Shown here piece by piece: positions 55,465-64,000 of a stretch of DNA of 64,000 nucleotides. Source of the stretch: Ceratopteris richardii (lineage: Eukaryota; Streptophyta; Polypodiopsida; Polypodiales; Pteridaceae); the NCBI GenBank assembly GCA_020310875.1, contig CM035413.1:187426355-187490354 (forward strand), read 5' to 3'. The first letter of the stretch is position 1. Each line of letters opens with the position of its first letter. A model generated the notes under the pieces. It ran no database searches. It was not told the DNA's origin and was given only the letters and a program-made list of their open reading frames with translations. The translations under genes and the position numbers were made by a program.

Positions 55465-55851
55465 CTACTTTGGCAACACTATAAGAATGATAGATTAGGA
55501 AAAATCTTCATCATCATACCCTTGAGCGCTTAGCTCAAGACTTTTTTTTCGCACCATACTTCTTACAATGCATTACCCAAGTAAGCATGCATAGGGCTAC
55601 ATTACAAGGCCGTGCACAATGCACATATTGTCTTCAACCCATGAACTAACACACTTACCCATCATTCATTATGGGTTATGAGTTCTTGGCATGATAACTG
55701 TGAATGCAATGTTTGAAAGATCCAAAGGACATCAAGGTTACAACTTCTATACCTATGAAGAAATTCATAGTCGATAGCTACTCCAAATCAACATTGACAA
55801 CCTCTTTTGAGCAGCTAGCAATTTTTGGAAGCTTGCAAATACACCATCATG
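55465..55851. other. Flank between Copia-6 and the CACTA element, no gene
   Basis: Contains the relative of the 45.9-kb segment (GGGCTACATTACAAGGCC, about 55592). A 67-codon frame at 55704-55907 has no recognisable motif. Confidence 0.4.
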
Positions 55852-56352
55852 TTGGAATCCATGGAAGAAGTACATACAAAGGGATTACAGCTTGCAAAGG
55901 CAAGTAGTGGAAATAAGAAGAACTAGACAATCAACCCTACTACATTTGGAAGACAACTTCTCTTGTTGATACATGATGGACACGACCACTACAAGGAATA
56001 CAGGCACATAGCGACGGTTAAGGCGACACACGTTCGTTGCTATAAAATTGCAAAAATCATTGCAAGAAGCGTCGAGCACGGACCATCGATTAAACGACAA
56101 AGTTGGAATCCATGGAAGAAGTACATACAAAGGGACTACAGCTTGCAAAGGCAAGTAGTGGAAATAAGAAGAACTAGACAATCAAACCTACTACATTTGG
56201 AAGACAACTTCTCTTGTTGAAACATGATGGACACTACCACTACAAGGAATACAGGCACATAGCAACGGTTAAGGCGACATACTTTCGTTGCTATAAAAGT
56301 GCAAAACTCATTGCAAGAAGCGTCGAGCACGGACCGTCGATTAAACGACAAG
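55852..56352. repeat. 251-bp tandem duplication across the left end of the CACTA element
   Basis: 55852-56102 and 56103-56352 are near-identical head-to-tail copies starting TTGGAATCCATGGAAGAAG. Each holds about 135 bp of outside sequence, then the CACTA terminus (CACTACAAGGAATACAGGCA at 55987 and 56238) and its first subterminal bases. Confidence 0.9.
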
Positions 56353-56640
56353 CAAAACGATGTTTTTTTCAACGTGTAGCATGACACGATGTGCGATGCT
56401 CGTAGTGAGCATCGCTAAAGCGATGGTTTAAAATAGGATCGCATAAGCAATGCTTTTTTGCATTGCATAAGCGACGATAAATAACTTCACTTATGTGATG
56501 CCAATTGCAGTGCTTTTTAGGATGCTTTATCATCGCTTACACTATGGCTTGTTGACAAAAAAATTAAAATGCTAGAGGCTCTTCGATCAGCATGTTCACG
56601 CATCTAATCGAAGAGCTCTCCAACTTTCGCAATTGCACTG
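56353..56640 (+). repeat. CACTA subterminal repeats
   Basis: Repeated GCGATG, GCATCGCT, AAGCGATGG and TAAGCGACG words in both orientations, the usual binding region for the element's accessory DNA-binding protein. Confidence 0.65.
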
Positions 56641-56889
56641 TGCTTACGAGCTCAAACAAGTATATACAAAATTGTTATTTTGCCTAATGTCTATCTTATT
56701 GTCTCTCTCTATCTATGTTTCTCTCTTTCTACCTCTTTCTCTCTTTGGATTGTCTCTCTCTATATCTCTCTCTATTACAAGTTATTCAAGAAGCTAACCA
56801 AGCAAAAAATATGGCTAACTATTGTAAGTACAATTTCCATTCTTTGTATATCATTTGAATTGTGTTATATTCATTAGTTAGCATATTCA

Positions 56890-57900
<1,011 letters not shown>

Positions 57901-58019
57901 ATTAAAGTACTAAAACACATGCTTAATATAAACAATAATAACAATCAATAGAACAAAAATTTTCATTACTTAATACCATACACACAATTCAAAACATAAC
58001 TAAAATGAACATTATATAG

Positions 58020-58134
<115 letters not shown>

Positions 58135-58170
58135 ATGTAAATACATATCCAATGTCATAATCAAGAATCC

Positions 58171-58171
58171 T

Positions 58172-58222
<51 letters not shown>

Positions 58223-58900
58223 CATCCTCATCCTCATCATCATGATCACCCTGTGACGATCGAGATCATCCCTCCTGTGTCTGTCTCTCCACCTCATCCA
58301 TATTTGCCTCTCCATAATACTCTTATATTACATATAACAAACATAAATATGTAAAACAATGAAAACATCCATAAAAATAAAATAATTATATAAAATGTAA
58401 TAATACTCACAAAGCATCTGGGTGATCTCGCATATACTCGCTTAAATGTCGATATCCAAAATGTGTAGCATACTCGATCTCATGTTTCATAGGATATTGG
58501 CCATAATCCTTTCGCTGCATTGAAACAAATTAAACGATTAGATTCTTGCATTTTAACTAAAATAAAAAATATACTCACAATAACACATATACTTACAAAT
58601 GTAGCTACAAAACCATGATGGCCCATTTGGCCTAGGTGCGATGTGTGGCCTGACTCAACTATCTTCTTTGCAGCCACCTGTTTATTTAAAGAAAAAAGAA
58701 ATACATACATTAAATGCAAAAAAATACTAAATTATATGAAAATTATAAATATAAAATATTAATTTGTATACCTTCTGCTAAGGAAATGACTCTTGAAGAC
58801 ATAGCTGTGTACGAAAAAACTACCACGTCTCAGGTGGTATGTTAGGTCACCTCTTTTTTTTCCACCATACAATATCTCCTGTTAATTTAAATCTCAAATA
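58171..58900 (-). pseudogene. CACTA accessory gene with acidic tail (unrecognised), four visible exons
   Basis: Exons read on the minus strand: about 58900-58772 (GDLTYHLRRGSFFVHSYVFK, donor GTATAC); 58677-58597 (27 codons, VAAKKIVESGHTSHLGQMGH, donor GTAAGT); 58514-58411 (RKDYGQYPMKHEIEYATHFG, donor GTGAGT); and 58321-58171 (MDEVERQTQEG, one stop, then an Asp/Glu run of over 20 residues encoded by the GATGAT microsatellite). The third exon has lost one base compared with the copy at 64-168. No domain is recognised. By position it may be the element's TNPA/TNP1-like DNA-binding protein, but it lies opposite to the transposase strand, which is unusual. The 5' end is not defined. Confidence 0.45.
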
Positions 58901-59178
58901 GAAAAAAAGAATCAGAATACATTCATAATATATATACACATACATACACATACACATATACATGCAAACATATGTACATACATATACACATATGCATACA
59001 TATAACATAAATACACATATACATATCCACATATATACGTAGACACATACACATGCATGCATATACACTCATTCATAAAAAATACATGCATTTATCCCAC
59101 AATAATGTCTATTTGTATATGTGAATGTTTATATATGTAAATAATCAAATTATTAATATCAAATACCATTATTTGTAG
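58901..59178. other. Spacer between divergent CACTA genes
   Basis: ACATAC-type low complexity (58925-59070). The 5' ends of the minus-strand accessory gene and the plus-strand SET gene both face this interval, so a shared promoter would be here; no clear TATA can be picked out from the AT repeats. Confidence 0.35.
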
Positions 59179-60384
59179 ATTCCGGTCAATCAAATGGAAC
59201 TCCACCACCATCTCCTAATCGTGTAAGGACTATATACTATAAGTATATCAAACATTTCATTTTAAATATATTTGATAGATACATAATTGATTTTTTTTTT
59301 CTTTTTATAATCAGATTTTGATCAATCAGAGGGCACTCCACCACCTCCTTCCTATGCAACGACTTCACATGTGTCCTCCGATAGGAATTATGATGAATTT
59401 TACTATCAAGAGCATATTATATGTGGTGTGACTCTTGCTATGGCATGTGTCGAAGACCACAATTGCAATGTATTGAACATGAGGCAGAGTATGGTACTTT
59501 TGAGCATGCACCATCACTTGGTCAATGTGATAATCCTTGGGTATGTATAATTTTTTCTATAAATTAATGTCATTATTCTATTTAAAAACCGTATACAAAA
59601 TCAAATTACTATTGATATAGAGGAATACTTGCTCGATGATGATGATGATGATGATGATGATAATTTTTCTCATAATGTTAATATACCTCGTACACAATAT
59701 GGACTTGTTGTTCATCAATTACAAGCAGATATTTCTAGAAATCCTCTACCTCTTGGTTTAGAGGCTGAAACGACTGGAGATTATCCATTTCCAACTTGTG
59801 ATTGTTCTCTAATACAAACATATGAGAGAAGAAGATATGGAGGATGGAATAGAGGACCACTTCCTTTAGATGGAGAGGTTTTCAACTTTTGAGGAGATTG
59901 GTATATGATTGCTCCATCCACTATTACTAATGTTGGTCATGGTCTCTTTATTGTAGAGGATTTGTATGTGCCTCCGAACTCTGGAGTCACTTTTACATCA
60001 TTTTGTGGTCCTATATATGGATGGGGAGATCGTCATCGACTTGCACGTTATGTTCAAAGCATGAGTACTTATGGAATATGCTTGAATGTAGCATCCCTTA
60101 CTAATAGAAGGATTTCACATGCAGAAAATGAAAGATTATATATTGATGGAAGACCTTACATGTATGGAAATATAGCAGGTTTAATAAATAGTAGTCGAGG
60201 GTTACATAATAGTTCAAGGACTAATTGCACATTTGAGGAGCATGAAAATATTCATGAATCACCATACATGAGTAGAGATGTATCAAGATACATGGTTGTC
60301 AATGCTAGTACTAGATTACATGCTGATGGTGAATTATTAGTTAATTCAGGATGGCGTAGACCTTCAAGAGGGCCTTTTAGCTAG
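59179..60384 (+). pseudogene. SET-domain (histone-lysine methyltransferase-like) gene inside the CACTA element
   Basis: Exons: 59179-59220, 59315-59540 and 59623-60384; the first two start with similar peptides (SNGTPPPSP, SEGTPPPPS). The last exon opens with a run of nine Asp and then shows SET motifs in order: TNVGHGLFIVEDLYVPPNSG (59935-59990) for the N-terminal GxG strand; YIDGRPYMYGNIAGLINSSR near 60140-60200 for the GNxARFINHS block, with NCTFEE after it; and GELLVNSGW near 60330 for GEELxVNYGW. The catalytic-type Tyr is Ser here and the NHS His is Ser. One TGA at 59890 (frame continues) and a frameshift near 59445 break it. If repaired it would be a nuclear SAM-dependent methyltransferase-like protein. 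The family assignment rests on motif order only. Confidence 0.6.
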
Positions 60385-60884
60385 AGAGAGAATGAAAATT
60401 TTATATCCATATTTAATAACTTATATATTTAATTTTATGTTTAAAGTTTACTTTTTATTCATTTATGGAATACTAATGATTATTATTTATGTGTGTAGAT
60501 TCCAACGTATGATGGTGATGATATTCCTCCATGCCATTCACAATTGCCAGTAAGACCTCATTTATTAGAAGCTTCTATGAGGAGGATACACAAAAGTGAT
60601 CATGTGGAATATGCAAGGTTGAAAGATCTATATTCAAAAGAAGATAAAGTACAATATTTGTGTGACAATGATGAAGATGATGAAATGGCAGATTTTATTG
60701 AGGTTTGGTATCAAAATGACAGTGAGAGCATTGATATTTCTAAAAATGAGAAATATCTTCGAGAGGAATGTCTAAAGCATGTATGTGAAGGAAGTCGTTT
60801 GACACGACTAAGTGCGAGCTTACTTATTCTCAATCTTCAGAATCATTTTGGATGGAGTAATATATCTATTTCGGCACTATTAAG

Positions 60885-62044
60885 GTATAATTTACAATTT
60901 TCTATCTATCTATATATAGACAGGCATAAATATATACATAAAAATACATGCATATATAGACATACACATAATTATACATGAATGCATACACACACATAAA
61001 CATACACACCCATATACATGTTATAAAATGGGAGACAGCTAGAAAATTCAATGGTCTAGATATCTATATGAAAGTCTACAAACCACAATAAACAAAAAGA
61101 AAATTAGAAATGAAATCAAATATTCATAGGTACACATGCATATATACACATACCTACATACACATATATATATGCATAAACATACATATACAAATATTAT
61201 GAGAGTAAAGTCAAATTATACATACCTGTATCAAATGAGGATATTTTGTCCATCTAACCTTTGGAATTGTCTGCCCAACATGTAGAATCTTCTTGACACA
61301 TCTGCTTCTCCTATTCTTGTCGACCTAATACCTGCGCTGCTAACTCGTTTATGAACTTTGCGTACAAATATTAAGTATGAGTTAGCTATAGAGGTATTAA
61401 ATTGTTTGAAAAATAGGAGAAGTAAATTTACCTCAAAGAATTTGAAGGATGGAATAATAATTTTAAAGGATGGGTGGACACAAAGTGTTCATTCAGTGCA
61501 GGTTTTTGTTTTTACCTTAGGTACGGTAAGAACAAGAACTTGCATTGAATAAACACTTCATGTCCACCCATACTTTAGAATTATTCATCCATTTTCCAAA
61601 ATCATGGAGAGAATTTTGCTTGTCTTATGTAAGTCTTAGTTAGCAAGTCAGCTAATAGATTGACTATAAAAGCCAAAGGATTCAGTGGTCTAGATATGAA
61701 AGTCTACAAACCACAATATGCAAAAAAAGAGTTAAAAACAAAATCAAATATATGTAGCTTCACATGCATACATACATATACATACATACATACATATTCA
61801 TACATACATACACATAGATACATACATATATACATACACATATATACACACATACACATACATATATGCATACACATACACATACATATATATACATACA
61901 TATACACCTATAAAACACATATACACACATACATACATATACACATATGCATACGTATACACATGCACATGCATATAAACATCTACATACACATACACAT
62001 AAGCATACACATATATAAAATTATATGCATATATATATATGTAT

Positions 62045-62075
<31 letters not shown>

Positions 62076-62104
62076 TTAATATATCTTTTTTTATGAACTT
62101 ACAG
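60885..62104 (+). other. Long first-seen intron of the CACTA transposase, with repeats
   Basis: 1220 bp with GT and AG borders. Holds ACATAC low-complexity blocks (60905-61020, 61130-61200, 61765-62030), a direct repeat of about 110 bp (about 61034-61145 and 61672-61780, sharing GTCTAGATAT and GAAAGTCTACAAACCACAAT) and the fold-back at 61415-61626. Confidence 0.6.
61415..61626. repeat. Imperfect inverted repeat (fold-back), arms about 95 bp
   Basis: 61415-61509 and 61532-61626 are reverse complements with roughly one mismatch in six in the best 54 bp (GGATGGGTGGACACAAAGTG against GTATGGGTGGACATGAAGTG). The loop is about 22 bp. Could be a fold-back transposon remnant or a hairpin RNA source. 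Confidence 0.75.
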
Positions 62105-64000
62105 GTTATTATCTCAAAAGTTTTTACCAAGTCAGAATATTCTTCCTACCTCACATGATGAAATGAAGAAGATAATCAACAATCTTGGTATAGATTATCA
62201 ATGTATACATGCATGTCTTAACGATTGTATTTTATATAGAGTTGAATATGCAGACTCTTTGACATGTCCCAAATATCAATCTCCTCAATATAAGGATGAA
62301 AAAAGCAAAAAGCCAAAAAAGATATTGAGATATTTTCCATTGGCTCCACGGATTAGACATATGTTTCAAAGCCCCAAATTATCAAAGATTTTGACATGGG
62401 GACATGATCATAAAGGTACTGATGGAATAATCAGAATTCCTCATGATAGTGTTGCTTTTCAGCATATTGATTCTATATGGCCTGAATTTGCACAAAATCC
62501 ACAGAATCTAAAGCTAGGAGTTGCATTAAATGGGGTTAATCCTTTCTCCATGAAATCGAGTAAATGATCAACATGGCCAGTGGTAGTCATAAACTACAAT
62601 CTTCCGCCATATCTTAGCATTAAAAAGGAACATTTAATGCTTTCACTTTTAATCCCATGAAAAAGGCAAGTTAAAGATATGAATATATATCTTGATCCTC
62701 TCATTGATGATCTCCAAGATTTATGGAGAGGTATTAATGTCATTGATGTATCGAAAAGCATCAATGAAAGACATATTACGGTTCATGGCATTGTGGCTTG
62801 GACTATTCAAGTTTTTCCAAGATATGGTGTTTGTTTAGGTATTGATGTAATTTTCTTATCCAATATGCATACAAATCAATGTGATTTAATCTAATTATAT
62901 TTTTATCATTTTCATGATGGAGGCATATCTACTAAGCGTTATAAAGCTTTTCCATATTGTGATGATTGGTTGAGATCAATCTATAGTAAGAATCTCAACA
63001 AAAATATTTAACTTCAACATCAACGATTCTTGCATGATGATCATCCATTAAGATCTAAAAGAGAAGCGATACATTTTAATGGAAAGCTTGAAACAGGTCA
63101 GTGTCCAAAACCTATGACATCTATGCATTGATATAAAACATGGATAGATGGACATCTAATAGATCCAGAATCAGAAATCTTCAGTGATGATGAAGATAAT
63201 GAGTATGTGAAGAGAGGTAAAGGAAAATTGGCACTCGCAGAGAAGATATCAATATGGTATTGTTTGGGGTATTGGAAAGAGTTAAAAGTATGTCGACTTC
63301 TTGATCCTATGCATATATTCAAGAATATTGGTTATTCACTATGGCATCATCTTCTTGGACTAAAAGATACCATAGCGTGAAGGAATGATTTGAAAGATCA
63401 AAACTCAAAACCAAAGTTATGGTTAGTTTTTGATAGACATCGATAGGAAACAATTTATGCACCTGCTCCTTGGGTACTTACAACAAAAGAGATACAGCCT
63501 ATCAACAATAGGATTCAATTGATTCGGACTCCTATAGGATATGGAGCATCTTTCCAAAACATGTTTACCATGGATAATAAGAGCTTATCTAGTTTAAAGA
63601 CCCATGAACGGCATAACGTTTTGAAACATATTTTACCTTTGGTTATTGATGGATGTACAATGAAAGAAGTACGAGATGTGATCTATCGTTTCGGATCGCT
63701 TATAAGGTAATTATGATACTTTTAATATTTTGTAGATATGAATGTTTGATATCTTTTATTTTTTAATTAACTTCTTTATAATTTTTTTGTGATATGTATA
63801 GGTGGATTACATCAAAAGAGATTGACAAAAACTCGATCCCACAAAAAAATGTGAATGCAAAGAGCTACTATGTTTGATGGAGAAAGAGCTTCCTACTTCA
63901 TTCTTTGATATTCCGGTTCATTTATTAGTCCATCTTGTAGATGAAATAGAGATTGTAGGTGTTGTCAACACTCGATGGATGTTTTGGGTCGAGCGATTTA

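Larger units (their letters stand above)
60499..64000 (+). pseudogene. CACTA transposase (TNP2/Transposase_21 with DUF4218), runs off the edge
   Basis: Exons: 60499-60884 (acceptor TGTGTAG, donor GTATAA), 62105-63706 (acceptor TTACAG, donor GTAATT) and 63802 onward; all joins preserve the frame. The second exon shows CPKYQSPQYK, LRYFPLAPRIRHMFQSP, NLKLGVALNGVNPF (family SDGFNPF, so the Asp is Asn), LPPYLSIKKEHLML, YLDPLIDDLQDLWRG, CRLLDPMHIFKNIG and HERHNVLKHILPL. The last exon, after a one-base shift near 63855, has the DUF4218 signature ELPTSFFDIPVHLLVHLVDE. About seven in-frame stops occur (62565, 62658, 62892, 63009, 63130, 63378, 63446). It catalysed cut-and-paste of the element; this copy is dead. 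Confidence 0.85.

Noticed and set aside
59890..59892. Readthrough or recoding of the TGA in the SET gene
   Set aside because: A frameshift upstream and missing key residues make simple decay more likely; no recoding signal is visible.
61660..62079. 139-codon frame in the transposase intron
   Set aside because: Two thirds is ACATAC repeat translation; only its first 30 codons are complex, and those belong to the intron's direct repeat.

Overview
The window is nuclear DNA of a land plant. It is AT-rich and packed with nested, decayed transposable elements. Ty1/copia elements primed by initiator-Met tRNA, an Athila/Tat-like Ty3/gypsy lineage with a tRNA-Asp-type primer site, a hAT transposase and a CACTA (En/Spm) transposase are all plant-type. 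I see no host gene that is clearly intact, no rRNA, no tRNA and no CRISPR. The species cannot be fixed from this sequence.

Layout. 1-203 is a fragment of a CACTA accessory exon, an inverted copy of sequence near 58.4 kb. 204-1020 is a truncated copia LTR plus gag start (family Copia-A). 2024-3477 is a gypsy gag fragment (Gypsy-3). 3.8-4.35 kb holds a tandem repeat of about 95 bp. 4.5-6.95 kb is a broken protein-kinase-like gene, an 18-copy 33-bp repeat that reads as an 11-residue peptide repeat, and a coiled-coil segment. Copia-1 (6959-12999, TSD ATGAG) follows, then a hAT transposase pseudogene (13085-14442). Copia-2 (14443-18988) cuts the hAT gene, Copia-3 (18989 to about 21450) cuts Copia-2, and Copia-3 meets the opposite-strand Copia-4 (about 21450-25003) at a rearrangement point.

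Gypsy-1 (25004-36633, minus strand) lacks its 3' end but has a 5' LTR, primer site, a leader full of palindromic 19-bp repeats, and gag-PR-RT-RH-INT. Two features are odd: the integrase zinc-binding (H2C2) module is duplicated, and a second retropepsin domain lies after the integrase. A second copy, Gypsy-2 (36634-36949 and 43334 to about 46.2 kb, plus strand), has the same post-integrase protease. It is split by Copia-5 (36950-43333, TSD CACAC) and by a solo LTR (44338-44756).

Copia-6 (46246-55464, LTRs of about 193 bp, TSD CTACT) is very decayed and contains a later insertion of a Copia-A member (48357-53616, TSD ATATC) that has lost its reverse transcriptase core. From 55987 to the window end lies one CACTA transposon. 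Its 5' end is caught in a 251-bp tandem duplication. It carries a minus-strand gene with an acidic tail, a plus-strand gene with a SET (histone methyltransferase-like) domain, and a TNP2/DUF4218 transposase that runs off the right edge.

All coding units carry stops or frameshifts, many of the kind produced by C-to-T or G-to-A change. The points most worth following up are the SET gene inside the CACTA element, the two-protease gypsy lineage with its duplicated H2C2 module and palindromic leader, and a 95+95 bp fold-back in the transposase intron.
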